From positions 3,876,926 to 3,895,758 of the forward strand of contig CP070790.1 of the NCBI GenBank assembly GCA_020346805.1: a DNA stretch of 18,833 nt, written 5' to 3'. The position numbers and the translations under genes are program-made. The DNA comes from Planctomycetota bacterium. GTDB lineage: Bacteria > Planctomycetota > Phycisphaerae > UBA1845 > PWPN01. Positions within the stretch are counted from its first letter, which is position 1, and every line of letters starts with the position of its first letter. Under the pieces are notes generated by a model, which made no database searches, had not been told where the DNA came from, and saw only the letters and a program-made list of their open reading frames with translations. Shown piece after piece: positions 1 through 8,315 of this stretch.

Positions 1-1691
1 AATACGCGGGTCAGACAGGTGGCAAGATTTGTGCCCGCGGCCAGATGATGGCTGACCTCATGCACAACCCCAATCGAATTTATCGAGCCGGCGATCGATC
101 GGGACCGACGGCGCCTGGTGATGCGATTCAATCAATCGTCGATCATATACGTGCGGGCTCGGGTAGGCGACGGCTGGCGGTTTGGCTTGACGGTAATATT
201 GCAATTGAAGATCTGGCCGCTGCCCGGAGTTTATGCGAACAAATCGGAGATTCTTCGCAATCACTGATTCATATTCCGCCGCATGAATTGGGAGCAGTTG
301 AGGGTCTTGACGCGGCCGGTGTGCCGCAGGCCGCTCCCAAAGACTGGCAGGATGCCGATGCCTTGCTGATTATTGGAAATCCTTTTGCCACTCATCCGCC
401 GGCGGCCCCATTCCTGATGCGTTGGGGCAAAAAACGGGCCGATACGCCGATGGTGGTGATTGACTCAGTTGCCGGTGTTACCGGCAGCTACACCTCCGAT
501 AATATCGTATGCCGACCAGGCTACGAATGCTGGGTGCTGGCCGCCATTTTGAAGTCTGCTGGATTGAAGGGGATGACCGATTGGCTGCCCGATGAAGCCG
601 GACTCCGGCAACTTATTACCGACAGCGGGGTGGATGTAGAAAGCGTCAACCGGGCGGCCTTGAAGTTACGGTCGGCGCAGCGCCCCGCTGTCGTTGTTGC
701 TCCACAGTCGGGGGGTGCAGACCGCTGGCGTGCCTTGACGGCAACGGCGGCGAGCTGGGCCAGACAAAAGGGTGGTATGGTTTCGGTATTGACGGGGTCG
801 GCCAACGCCCTTGGTATTTCCCGCTATATGCGAAAACACGGTATCAAGGACTGGGCTTCGGCCGGTGCCGGCAATCAAAGAAGGGCTGTTGATATGCTGC
901 TGATTGTCGGGTGGGAACCTACCAGCGCATATCCTCGGTCGATGTGGGGTTCGGCCTTTGCCACCGCCCAAAACGTGGTGATGGCCAATGCATTTATACC
1001 GGGCGAGTGGGAAGAATACGATCAAACTCTGCCGCTGGCCTTGGGATCTGAGGCCGGTGGTTTATATGTATTGGCGGATGTGCAATGCTGCGCAGTGGAT
1101 CCATTGTTGACTCCGCCGGCCGGTGTGCCCACGGTTCGTGAATTGTTTGCCATGCTTGGTGAATGTTACGGGTGCAGTGTACAGTTCACTGTGGGTAATG
1201 ACGATGTTGTCGCCGCACCACTGAAGATACAGGCGCCGAAAGCGTCGTCGACCGCAGTGCCGGAAGGTTGGCCGGCGGTGATGATTGCCGATTCGATGCA
1301 ATATTTTGACGGGCAAATAACCCAGCATACGGTGTGGTCGCGGCAGTTGAATTTGCTGCCCGAGTTGTGGGTTTCACCCGCTGACGCCGCTACTATCGGC
1401 GTTTCCGACGGTCAGACAATTCGAATCTCAAACGCCAATGGCCAAGCGATGGTAAGAGTTGTGGCAGCCAAGGACCAACCGGAAATCGGCGGCTGCTTTA
1501 GCGAGGTAAAGCCATCGGCTCAGACGGCCGGTTGGTTGGCGGTCAGCGGCGGTTATCCTGAAATACGCAGACTTGCTTCATGGCAATTAGACCCGTCGGA
1601 TGATGCATTACAGGCGGGAACGATTTATATCCAATTGGATACAAGTAAGGTAACTGATATTCAACAGGAGGCAGTTTATGCCCGCAGCTAA
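1..1691 (+). CDS. Molybdopterin oxidoreductase-like subunit (formate dehydrogenase/FwdB/NuoG-like), 5' end outside window
   Basis: The reading frame is already open at base 3 and gives TGGKICARGQ before the first Met at 45. This matches the part of molybdopterin oxidoreductases that carries the last Cys of the N-terminal [4Fe-4S] site, followed by DLMHNPNRIYR, so the true start lies upstream and the Met at 45 is internal. The C-terminus (about residues 430-545 from Met45: LWVSPADAATIGVSDGQTI) resembles the molybdopterin-dinucleotide-binding domain. The middle has the usual Rossmann-like stretch (ADALLIIGNPFATHPPAA). Where formate dehydrogenases have a Cys/Sec followed by His (VCHGPS-type), this protein has HELGAVEGLDAAGVP with neither. 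It heads a hydrogenase operon, so it probably passes electrons to or from the complex; whether it oxidises formate is doubtful. It could also be a NuoG-like, non-catalytic electron conduit. The stop overlaps the next gene by 14 bases. Confidence 0.8.
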   Translation, partial: YAGQTGGKICARGQMMADLMHNPNRIYRAGDRSGPTAPGDAIQSIVDHIRAGSGRRRLAVWLDGNIAIEDLAAARSLCEQIGDSSQSLIHIPPHELGAVEGLDAAGVPQAAPKDWQDADALLIIGNPFATHPPAAPFLMRWGKKRADTPMVVIDSVAGVTGSYTSDNIVCRPGYECWVLAAILKSAGLKGMTDWLPDEAGLRQLITDSGVDVESVNRAALKLRSAQRPAVVVAPQSGGADRWRALTATAASWARQKGGMVSVLTGSANALGISRYMRKHGIKDWASAGAGNQRRAVDMLLIVGWEPTSAYPRSMWGSAFATAQNVVMANAFIPGEWEEYDQTLPLALGSEAGGLYVLADVQCCAVDPLLTPPAGVPTVRELFAMLGECYGCSVQFTVGNDDVVAAPLKIQAPKASSTAVPEGWPAVMIADSMQYFDGQITQHTVWSRQLNLLPELWVSPADAATIGVSDGQTIRISNANGQAMVRVVAAKDQPEIGGCFSEVKPSAQTAGWLAVSGGYPEIRRLASWQLDPSDDALQAGTIYIQLDTSKVTDIQQEAVYARS

Positions 1692-2190
1692 GCCTCAAGG
1701 CGAGGTGCGACAACGTGTAGCCATTAATCTCGACGCTTGTATCGAGTGCCGTAGTTGTGCCGCCGCCTGTTTATACGGGCATCACGAGCTGCCCATCGTG
1801 CATTTTGCCCGGGTGGGGGCAGCCATGTTACCGGCGATCTGTCGGCAGTGCTTGGACGCTCCTTGTGTGGCGGCCTGCCCTTGGGATGCCATGCGTAAGG
1901 ATGAAAGCGGCGCTGTTTACCGAGCCATCTTTCGTTGTCGAGGATGCGGATCGTGTGTCCAGGCGTGTCCGTTCGGCGTATTGTCTACCGAGATGCACAA
2001 CGGTGAGATCGCCAAGTGTGACCTGTGTTACGATCTGATAGACAAAAGTGATAATGATTATAAACCGCGATGTGTGGCAAGCTGCCCGACAGGTGCTCTT
2101 CACTTTATAGAGGAAACCCAAGCTCAAGAATTGCGATTGGTGGTACTTGGTAGTCGGACTGTCGGTCAACATCCAATCCGGCGTCGTTAG
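1678..2190 (+). CDS. Four-cluster [4Fe-4S] ferredoxin subunit (HycB/HydN/FdhB-like)
   Basis: The protein has 170 residues and sixteen cysteines in four cluster-binding sets: C21/24/27/31, C55/58/63/67, C87/90/93/97 and C114/117/132/136. The last three sets end in CP. This is the pattern of the HycB/HydN/DmsB family, which moves electrons between a molybdopterin subunit and a membrane partner. No membrane segment or signal peptide is visible, so it should sit on the cytoplasmic side. A strong Shine-Dalgarno site (CAGGAGG at 1664-1670) precedes the ATG, and the gene starts inside the end of the molybdopterin-like gene. By position it is the wire between that subunit and the hydrogenase. Its TAG stop lies nine bases before, and in the same frame as, the ATG of the NuoH-like gene. 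Confidence 0.9.
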   Translation: MPAAKPQGEVRQRVAINLDACIECRSCAAACLYGHHELPIVHFARVGAAMLPAICRQCLDAPCVAACPWDAMRKDESGAVYRAIFRCRGCGSCVQACPFGVLSTEMHNGEIAKCDLCYDLIDKSDNDYKPRCVASCPTGALHFIEETQAQELRLVVLGSRTVGQHPIRRR

Positions 2191-2199
2191 AGGTGCAAA

Positions 2200-3150
2200 A
2201 TGGCAGTTGGCAAAATGGTATTTGCTTTGATTCTGGGATCCATTGGAACACTTGTGCTGGGCTTTTTGGCCAAATGGGTGGATCGGAAAGTTACCGCCCG
2301 CGTTCAGTGGCGGGTGGGCCCTCCCTGGTATCAGCCGGCGGTTGATTGCATCAAGTTGATGGGCAAAGAGACGGTAATGCCGGCGGTGGCCCAAGGTACG
2401 GGTTTTTTGATTACACCGTTGGTTGGTATGGCCGGGGCATGTGTAGCGGTGACCATGCTGTGGGTTATGAATCTGGAGTTGGGTGTGGGATTTGTTGGTG
2501 ACGCTATCGTAGTGATGTATATGTTTGCCATCCCCGCCTTGACTACCATTCTCGGTGCCGCCGCTTCAGGTAATCCTCATGCCAGCCTTGGGGCCAGTCG
2601 GGAAATGAAATTGTTGCTCAGCTACGAACTGCCGCTGACCATCGCCCTGCTGGTGGCCATCATCCATACCGGTGGAAGTTTTCGTATCGGCCAGATCGTT
2701 GGGGCCCAGCAGGAAGGATCTATGGTGTTCATGAGTATCTCCGGCGTATTGGCGTTTCTGGTCGCCCTTTTATGTGTCCAGGCCAAGCTGGGGCTTATAC
2801 CGTTTGATATGGCCGAGGCCGAGTGTGAAATCATGGCCGGCGTGTACACCGAATATTCCGGCCCGCCACTCGCCGTTATTTTCATGACTCGTTTTATGTT
2901 ATTGGCAGCCCTGCCCATTTTCCTGATTACGATTTTTCTCGGCGGGGTACAGTTGACCGGTTGGCCGGTACTGGCCTCGCTGATCAAGTTTGTAATTATC
3001 CTTGTTCTCATAACCTTGATTCGCAATACCAATCCGCGATTGCGGATCGATCAGAGTCTTAGATTTTTCTGGTACATGTTAACGCCGGTGGCGCTGTTGG
3101 CTTTGGGCCTGGCGTTGATCGGCCGTCAATATGGGGTGGGATGGCTATGA
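2200..3150 (+). CDS. Group 4 hydrogenase membrane anchor, NuoH/HycD/EchB/MbhM family
   Basis: This is a 316-residue, very hydrophobic protein with about eight membrane segments. The N-terminal KWVDRKVTARVQWRVGPPW matches the conserved RKxxARxQxRxGP region of the NuoH family. The middle loop GLIPFDMAEAECEIMAGVYTEYSG is the family's acidic signature, where EYSG and the clustered Glu residues line the path between the cluster-bearing arm and the membrane. In group 4 hydrogenases this subunit anchors the small and large subunits and couples electron transfer to ion movement. An AGAGGTG ribosome site lies just upstream. It overlaps the next gene by the sequence ATGA. The length is normal for MbhM/EchB proteins. 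Confidence 0.93.
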   Translation: MAVGKMVFALILGSIGTLVLGFLAKWVDRKVTARVQWRVGPPWYQPAVDCIKLMGKETVMPAVAQGTGFLITPLVGMAGACVAVTMLWVMNLELGVGFVGDAIVVMYMFAIPALTTILGAAASGNPHASLGASREMKLLLSYELPLTIALLVAIIHTGGSFRIGQIVGAQQEGSMVFMSISGVLAFLVALLCVQAKLGLIPFDMAEAECEIMAGVYTEYSGPPLAVIFMTRFMLLAALPIFLITIFLGGVQLTGWPVLASLIKFVIILVLITLIRNTNPRLRIDQSLRFFWYMLTPVALLALGLALIGRQYGVGWL

Positions 3151-3641
3151 ACTGGAAATTTTGGTCGTTAAAAAAGTCGTTGTTCGTGTACCACGTGAAT
3201 GCGGGGGCATGTAACAACTGTGATATCGAAATACTGGAATTATTGACGCCGGCTTACGACGTGGAGCGCTTCGGCATCATTTTAGTGGGCAGTCCCCGTC
3301 ACGCCGACGTGCTTTTAGTGACCGGTGTATGTACGCGGCAGGTCAAGAAAAGGCTGCAGGAGCTTTATCTCCAGACGGCCAAGCCTTGTGTGGTGATGTG
3401 TATCGGAGCCTGCGCCCTGGCACAGGGCATATTCGCCGAGGCCTACCATGTCGGGCCTTGTGTGGATGAGGTGATCCGCGAAGTGGATCCCAATGCCATC
3501 ATCGCCTATGTGCCCGGCTGCCCGCCGAAGCCCGAAGCGATGATCATGGCGGTGGTGAAAACCTGGCAGAAACTTGATGAATTGGCCGCCGCTGAACCGA
3601 AGCCGGTCGCACCCGCGCTACCTGAGGTAGCCGGGGCATAA
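3147..3641 (+). CDS. Group 4 [NiFe]-hydrogenase small subunit, NuoB/EchC/MbhJ family
   Basis: This is a 164-residue soluble protein of the NuoB-like family. The proximal [4Fe-4S] ligands are visible: the pair in AGACNNCDIE (C22 and C25), C89 in CIGACALAQG and C125 in YVPGCPPKPE. It carries only this one cluster, as in Ech and Mbh, and lacks the long C-terminal domain of standard uptake hydrogenases. It hands electrons to or from the NiFe site in the large subunit. The start at 3147 is preferred over the in-frame ATG at 3141, because the GGGGTGGG at 3133-3140 is then six bases away and not adjacent, and because the ATG overlaps the upstream TGA. Using 3141 would add Met-Ala. The C-terminal 20 residues are Ala/Pro/Glu-rich and look unstructured. 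Confidence 0.93.
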   Translation: MNWKFWSLKKSLFVYHVNAGACNNCDIEILELLTPAYDVERFGIILVGSPRHADVLLVTGVCTRQVKKRLQELYLQTAKPCVVMCIGACALAQGIFAEAYHVGPCVDEVIREVDPNAIIAYVPGCPPKPEAMIMAVVKTWQKLDELAAAEPKPVAPALPEVAGA

Positions 3642-3659
3642 AATCATAAAGGCAAAGTT

Positions 3660-4124
3660 ATGAGCGATACAGCAACACCATCTGTTATTGAGCGGTTCGA
3701 AACAAAGCTGTGCGACGAGCACGCTATATGCGAAACCAGAAAAGAGCGGCAGGGAGTGTATAGCGTACCCATCGCCAAGCTGGTGCCTTTGTTGCGTGAT
3801 TTTATTAGTAACGATAATGCAAGACTGGCTACCATAACCGGTATCGATGTACGCGATGGGACGGAATTATTGTATCACCTGTGTTTCGATGACCACAAGT
3901 ATGTGGCCACCTTGAAAGTACTTGTGCCTCGTACGGTCGATGCCATGGAATCGATAACGCCCTGGCTGCCCGGTGCCGAGTTTATCGAGCGGGAAATTCA
4001 TGATTTGCTTGGCATTGATTTCACCGGACATCCGCGGATGGAGCGGCTGATCCTGTCAGACGATTGGCCCGAAGGTGTGTATCCGTTGCGAAGGGGATTC
4101 AAAAAAGAGGACGCCCAGCCTTAG
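3660..4124 (+). CDS. NuoC-like hydrogenase subunit (EchD/MbhK, 30 kDa subunit family)
   Basis: The 154-residue protein is soluble. Its C-terminal half carries the NuoC/30-kDa signature: WLPGAEFIEREIHDLLGIDF, then a glycine-histidine pair (TGHPRMERL), and DDWPEGVYPLRRGF. This subunit supports assembly of the large subunit and bears no cofactor. In HycE-type hydrogenases it is fused to the large subunit; here it is a separate gene, as in Ech and Mbh complexes. An AAAGG ribosome site lies at 3648-3652. The stop is TAG, which shows that TAG works as a terminator in this operon. The large subunit gene begins 17 bases downstream. Confidence 0.9.
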   Translation: MSDTATPSVIERFETKLCDEHAICETRKERQGVYSVPIAKLVPLLRDFISNDNARLATITGIDVRDGTELLYHLCFDDHKYVATLKVLVPRTVDAMESITPWLPGAEFIEREIHDLLGIDFTGHPRMERLILSDDWPEGVYPLRRGFKKEDAQP

Positions 4125-4141
4125 GTGAGGAATATATAGTT

Positions 4142-5404
4142 ATGCGCAGCGTATCAAAAGGTGTAAACGGCAAGCGAACGCTTATCCCCGTCGGACCTTT
4201 CCATCCTCTACAAGAGGAACCGGAATTCTTTCAACTCTGGGTCGAGGGGGAAACGGTGGTCGATATGGACCTGCGTATCAGCTATAACCATCGCGGTATA
4301 GAGGAGCTGAGTACCCGCAAGACCTTCGACCAGGTTCCTTATCTGGTGGAGCGCGTATGCGGCATATGTTCCTCCACCCATCCATTGGCCTATATACGGG
4401 CGGTTGAGACTATCTGCGGTTGCGAGGTGCCGCCGCGGGCCAAGTATCAGCGAACCATGGTGACCGAGCTGGAACGCATTCACTCTCACCTGCTCTGGGT
4501 TGGCTTGGCCGGTCACTTTCTCGGTTACAACACCGTATTTATGTGGGCCTGGAAATACCGCGAACCGATCATGGAGATTCTCGAGAAGATTACCGGGAAC
4601 CGCTGCGCCTATGCCAACGCCAAGATCGGTGGAGTGCGGCGGGACATACCTAACGAACTGTTTGATGATATTGTCAGGGCAGTGGATTCATGTTGGGGGC
4701 CCACTGAGATGCTTACCAATGCCGTGCTGGATGATCCTGTGCTGCATGCGCGACTGGTCGATGTGGCCACTTTAACCCATGAGGATGCGATACGATATTG
4801 TGTCACGGGACCGACTGCTCGGGCCTCCGGTGTGCCTATAGACGTAAGGCGGGACGACCCATATGACGCCTTTGATCTAGTTGATTGGGATGTGATCACG
4901 TTTCCGGAAGGAGATGTGATGGCCAAGGCCAAGGTGCGTCTGCTGGAGACCTTTGAAGCGATAAAGATTGTCAAGCAGGCGGTCCGTGATTGCCCAAACG
5001 GCGAAACCGACGCCGGTGTCGAAGAGGTTCCTCCGGGTGAAGCCATTGGACATGTAGAGGCCCCGCGGGGCGAGACCTTCCACTACGTACGCAGCGATGG
5101 GGGGCGCTGTCCGGTTCGCCATAAAATCCGCGCCCCCAGTTACGTCAATGTGCCGTCGTTCCGGGCGTCGTGCATCGGCCAGCATGTGGCGGATGTAACT
5201 ATTGCCATGGCTGCGGTCGATCCATGTTATAGCTGTACCGAACGTATGGCGGTTACCAAGGATAGCAAAACCGGCAACGAACTTATGGACGCCAAGGAAT
5301 TACAGGAACTTTCCGTCCAACGCACCAGATGGTTTGAAAAGCAGTTGGGTATTGAACCCTTCGATAAACGGTGGGGTCCCAAGCTGCAGGAGCTTTTGGC
5401 ATGA
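4142..5404 (+). CDS. Group 4 [NiFe]-hydrogenase large (catalytic) subunit, NuoD/EchE/MbhL/HycE family
   Basis: This is the catalytic subunit that interconverts protons and H2. The two Ni-binding motifs are complete: RVCGICSSTH (C73, C76) and DPCYSCTER (C362, C365), which NuoD of complex I lacks. The 420-residue length matches MbhL/EchE. After CTER there are 52 more residues; in HycE the extension is removed after the corresponding Arg, so cleavage near R368 by the protease encoded at the operon's end is expected. The start at 4142 is chosen because GGTGAGG lies at 4124-4130 with an 11-base gap. An in-frame ATG at 4064 would add 26 residues that overlap the NuoC-like gene and lack family similarity. 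The stop overlaps the following ATG. Assignment to the formate/Mrp-linked subgroup (4b) rests on neighbours, not on a phylogeny. Confidence 0.95.
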   Translation: MRSVSKGVNGKRTLIPVGPFHPLQEEPEFFQLWVEGETVVDMDLRISYNHRGIEELSTRKTFDQVPYLVERVCGICSSTHPLAYIRAVETICGCEVPPRAKYQRTMVTELERIHSHLLWVGLAGHFLGYNTVFMWAWKYREPIMEILEKITGNRCAYANAKIGGVRRDIPNELFDDIVRAVDSCWGPTEMLTNAVLDDPVLHARLVDVATLTHEDAIRYCVTGPTARASGVPIDVRRDDPYDAFDLVDWDVITFPEGDVMAKAKVRLLETFEAIKIVKQAVRDCPNGETDAGVEEVPPGEAIGHVEAPRGETFHYVRSDGGRCPVRHKIRAPSYVNVPSFRASCIGQHVADVTIAMAAVDPCYSCTERMAVTKDSKTGNELMDAKELQELSVQRTRWFEKQLGIEPFDKRWGPKLQELLA

Positions 5405-7317
5405 GTGATTGGATGCAGGAAATTTGGACGTTTATTCATCATCCGCTGATGTTTCCGATGGTGGTTACCGCTCTTGCGGGGTTGATAGCTTATATGACGG
5501 CCCGGCGAGCGGCTGATATTTCACGTTTTGTTTCGCTAATAGCTTGTGTGGTGGTGTTAGTACTTACCTATCGGTTGTTTGCCGGTGATTTCGTTGAACT
5601 GGACGTGACCTGGTTGGCACTAAACGATTTGAATCTATCGATAGCCATGTCCAATGGAAAATTCGGCTCTTTGATTGCGATGGGTGCCGCTTTCTTCGGT
5701 TTATTGATTGCTATCTCTGCCATAGTAGCGGAAAAAGGTGAAGCAGAAGAAGGTCGCTTCTATGCATTTCTGTGCTGGACATTAACCGGTGCGATTGGTG
5801 CGGCATTGGCTGACGATCTGATTTGGCTGCTGATATGCTGGGAATTGGTTACCCTTTGTTTGTACATGTTGTTGAATTTGGGCAAGGGAGACTCGCCCAC
5901 CAGTGCCGCCAAGACCTTCGGAATGATCGGTTTCGGCGATGCAGCCATGTTGTTGGCTATGGTGCTGATAGGTGCTACAGAGGGGACCTTCCGTATCAAC
6001 GAACTATCGATTGAAGTTGATAGCCCTTTAACCTATATCTGCTTTATCCTGTTTATGATTGCCGCTTTGGCCAAGGCCGGTGCCGTCCCCATGCACACCT
6101 GGATTCCCACTGCAGCCACCGATGCGTCGGCACACGTAATGGCTTTATTACCGGCGTCACTGGATAAGCTTTTGGGTATATATTTGCTGGCTACTTTTTC
6201 ATTGCGGGTCTTTACCCTTGATACCGCCATGAGGGCGGTGTTGATGATCATCGGGGCGGTGACCATTCTTGCCGCCGTGATGATGGCCATGAACCAGCAT
6301 CATCTTAAGAAGTTATTGTCCTTCCACGCGGTCAGCCAGGTCGGATATATGGTGCTGGGTATCGGAACCGGTGTCCCCATCGGTATTGCCGGTGGCATTT
6401 TTCACATGATAAATCACTCGATTTACAAAAGCTGCCTGTTCCTGACTGCGGGGGCTGTGGAACGGCAAACCGGAACCAGTGAAATGAATCGGCTGGGCGG
6501 ATTGGCCCGTGTTCTGCCGGTAACTTTTATGTGCTGCACGATAGCGGCATTGGCGATTAGCGGTATTCCCCCGCTTAACGGTTTTGTCAGCAAGTGGCTG
6601 GTCTATCAGGGTTGTTTGTCTGCCGGTTCGCCGCTGGCCATACTTTGTTTAGTGGCCGCTGTGTTCGGTAGCGCGTTGACCTTGGCTTCCTTCGTCAAGG
6701 TCTTGGCTACCGTGTTCTGGGGGCCGGCGACGACAGATGTTGCCCCATCCGGAGGAGTGGAAGGTAACGGAAAGTTTGCCCTTGCCCTGCCGATGGTTGT
6801 TCTGGCGGTTTTGTGTTTGGGCTTTGGTATTTTTGCCCAATGGCCGCTGAATAATCTGGTTATACCGGCGCTGGTTGATGTCGGCGTCCCGCAAACTCCG
6901 TTAATCATCGGGAATGAGGCTATCGAGGTAAGCGGTCTCAGCCTGTGGGGACCGGTGCCGGCCACCATGCTTATTTTACTCGGTGTTTTGGGTGGGATCG
7001 GACTGTATCTGGTTGGCAAAGTTGCTCATGTACGTGTGGCAAATAGCTTTGTGGGCGGTGAAGTTCTTGATGACGAATCGGTACTTAAATTCCCGGCCAC
7101 CAGTTTCTACCGTACGGTCGAGGATATGCCGGGGCTTGGTCAGGCTCTTAGCGACGGAGGTCAAGGAGTATATGACGTGTACCGCCTGGGCGGCAGGTAT
7201 GGTGGTTCGCTGGTGGAGGTACTTCGTAATCTGCACAGCGGCGTGCTGTCGCTATACGTAAGCTGGTGTCTGGTAGGTGTTGTGATAATAGCGTTGTATT
7301 TAATGGCGGTGCTGTAA
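5401..7317 (+). CDS. NuoL-like proton/sodium antiporter subunit (HycC/HyfB/MrpA N-terminal type)
   Basis: This is a 638-residue membrane protein with roughly 15-17 hydrophobic segments of the proton-conducting transporter family. Family marks are LICWELVTLCLYM with the buried Glu148, KAGAVPMHTWIPTAATDAS with Lys225 in the half-channel, HHLKKLLSFHAVSQVGYM, and FHMINHSIYKSCLFLTAG. The last 90 residues (FVGGEVLDDESV, then a final hydrophobic segment) resemble the C-terminal extension of NuoL/HycC-type proteins. It probably pumps ions in response to redox changes in the hydrogenase arm. The start at 5401 is preferred to the ATG at 5371, since GCAGGAGC at 5386-5393 is eight bases away and the ATG overlaps the large subunit's TGA. 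It is one of two antiporter-like subunits here, along with MrpD. Confidence 0.92.
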   Translation: MSDWMQEIWTFIHHPLMFPMVVTALAGLIAYMTARRAADISRFVSLIACVVVLVLTYRLFAGDFVELDVTWLALNDLNLSIAMSNGKFGSLIAMGAAFFGLLIAISAIVAEKGEAEEGRFYAFLCWTLTGAIGAALADDLIWLLICWELVTLCLYMLLNLGKGDSPTSAAKTFGMIGFGDAAMLLAMVLIGATEGTFRINELSIEVDSPLTYICFILFMIAALAKAGAVPMHTWIPTAATDASAHVMALLPASLDKLLGIYLLATFSLRVFTLDTAMRAVLMIIGAVTILAAVMMAMNQHHLKKLLSFHAVSQVGYMVLGIGTGVPIGIAGGIFHMINHSIYKSCLFLTAGAVERQTGTSEMNRLGGLARVLPVTFMCCTIAALAISGIPPLNGFVSKWLVYQGCLSAGSPLAILCLVAAVFGSALTLASFVKVLATVFWGPATTDVAPSGGVEGNGKFALALPMVVLAVLCLGFGIFAQWPLNNLVIPALVDVGVPQTPLIIGNEAIEVSGLSLWGPVPATMLILLGVLGGIGLYLVGKVAHVRVANSFVGGEVLDDESVLKFPATSFYRTVEDMPGLGQALSDGGQGVYDVYRLGGRYGGSLVEVLRNLHSGVLSLYVSWCLVGVVIIALYLMAVL

Positions 7318-7327
7318 GGAGCTGGCG

Positions 7328-7900
7328 ATGGACCCGTTTATGTTACTGTTGTTGGCACTGCTGGCCTTCATGATTATTGGATCGTTGATCGCCGCCGAAA
7401 CCGAAGACTTGTTATCGTCGGTTGTTTGCGTAGGGGCGATCGGTGCCGGTCTGGCAATTATCGATTTGTTTTTGGGAGCGCCTGATCTGGCCATTACCCA
7501 GGTGGTGGTGGAGATTTTGTGTGTAGCCATATTAATCCGGGTAGTGTTGAACCGGAAAGATGAAACCCACCGCACGCACAAGGATACCTTCGCGGTGGGC
7601 AGTGTGCTCCTGTTCCTGGGTGTTTTGCTGGTACTTGGTGGATGGGCGATGACTACGCTGCACCCGTTCGGCGAGCCTTTGTTGGCCGGTGATCAACCGG
7701 GTGTCGCCCAGCAGTATCTAACCAATGGTTTACAGGATACCGGGGCGGCCAACTATGTAATGGCCGTGCTACTGGATTATCGTGCCTACGACACCCTTGG
7801 TGAGGCCACGGTAATATTTGTGAGCATTATCGGCGCCTATGTTATTCTCAGACAAAGAGGAAAATTGCGTCATGACACAGGGAATGAGTCTGATAGTTAA
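7328..7900 (+). CDS. MbhD-MbhE fusion subunit (DUF4040, equivalent to MrpA C-terminal domain)
   Basis: The protein has 190 residues and about five or six membrane segments. The first half has the DUF4040/MbhD signature (LLSSVVCVGAIGAGLAIIDL, then GAPDLAITQVVVE). The second half ends in DTLGEATVIFVSIIGAYVIL, the MbhE-type motif found at the end of MrpA. In Pyrococcus Mbh these are two small proteins, while in Mrp antiporters both are part of MrpA; here they form one free-standing subunit. The AAGGAG site six bases before the ATG is clear. The gene overlaps mrpB by 29 bases. Its role is structural and ion-conducting within the Mrp-like module. Confidence 0.88.
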   Translation: MDPFMLLLLALLAFMIIGSLIAAETEDLLSSVVCVGAIGAGLAIIDLFLGAPDLAITQVVVEILCVAILIRVVLNRKDETHRTHKDTFAVGSVLLFLGVLLVLGGWAMTTLHPFGEPLLAGDQPGVAQQYLTNGLQDTGAANYVMAVLLDYRAYDTLGEATVIFVSIIGAYVILRQRGKLRHDTGNESDS

Positions 7901-8315
7901 GACTATCACACGATTGGTCACAAGCTTTATCACGCTGTTCGGGATCTATATCGTGCTCTATGGGCATGTTTCGCCTGGTGGGGGATTTGCGGGCGGAGTG
8001 ATCCTGTCGGCCGGTATGATTTTATTGCTGCTGGCCTTCGGGCGGGAACAGACGATGAAGATTATTTCCCATAGTGCATTGGTGATCTGGGATTCGGCCG
8101 GGGCTTTGGCTTTTCTGACCGTGGCGGTAGTCGGTTATTTGGCTGGTGATTTTTTTATTAATTTTCTTTCCACCGGCGAACCTTACCGATTGGCCAGTGC
8201 AGGGACTATTCCGCTGAGCAACATGGCCATCGGTGCGAAAGTCGGTGCGGGACTGTTTGGTGTATTCCTGGCCCTGGCCATATTTCGGCCGGGCCGGCAC
8301 CAGGAGGAAGAATAA
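7872..8315 (+). CDS. mrpB: Na+/H+ antiporter subunit MrpB (MnhB/MbhF)
   Basis: The product has 147 residues with four hydrophobic segments. The hallmark GHVSPGGGFAGGVILSAGM corresponds to the GHxxPGGGFxGG motif of MrpB/MnhB proteins. The start at 7872 is chosen because AAAGAGGA at 7854-7861 lies ten bases upstream; the in-frame ATG at 7839 lies well inside the previous gene, before this ribosome site. The 29-base overlap with the MbhDE gene suggests translational coupling. The stop codon TAA shares its last A with the ATG of mrpC. MrpB is a core piece of the Mrp membrane module and is not known to work alone. Confidence 0.92.
   Translation: MTQGMSLIVKTITRLVTSFITLFGIYIVLYGHVSPGGGFAGGVILSAGMILLLLAFGREQTMKIISHSALVIWDSAGALAFLTVAVVGYLAGDFFINFLSTGEPYRLASAGTIPLSNMAIGAKVGAGLFGVFLALAIFRPGRHQEEE

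Noticed and set aside
1828..2394. 188-residue open frame on the - strand
   Set aside because: It lies opposite the ferredoxin and NuoH-like genes, has no recognisable family features and fits a shadow of real coding sequence.
4064..4141. Upstream extension of the hydrogenase large subunit from the ATG at 4064
   Set aside because: It overlaps the NuoC-like gene by about 60 bases, has no ribosome site and adds 26 residues unlike the family; the ATG at 4142 has a well-placed GGTGAGG.
4142..5404. Complex I (NADH dehydrogenase) NuoD
   Set aside because: All four NiFe-binding cysteines are present and a hydrogenase maturation protease is in the same operon.
7839..7900. Programmed frameshift between the MbhDE fusion and mrpB
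   Set aside because: The overlap has a normal ribosome site (7854-7861) and both proteins have complete family ends, so ordinary coupled translation explains it.
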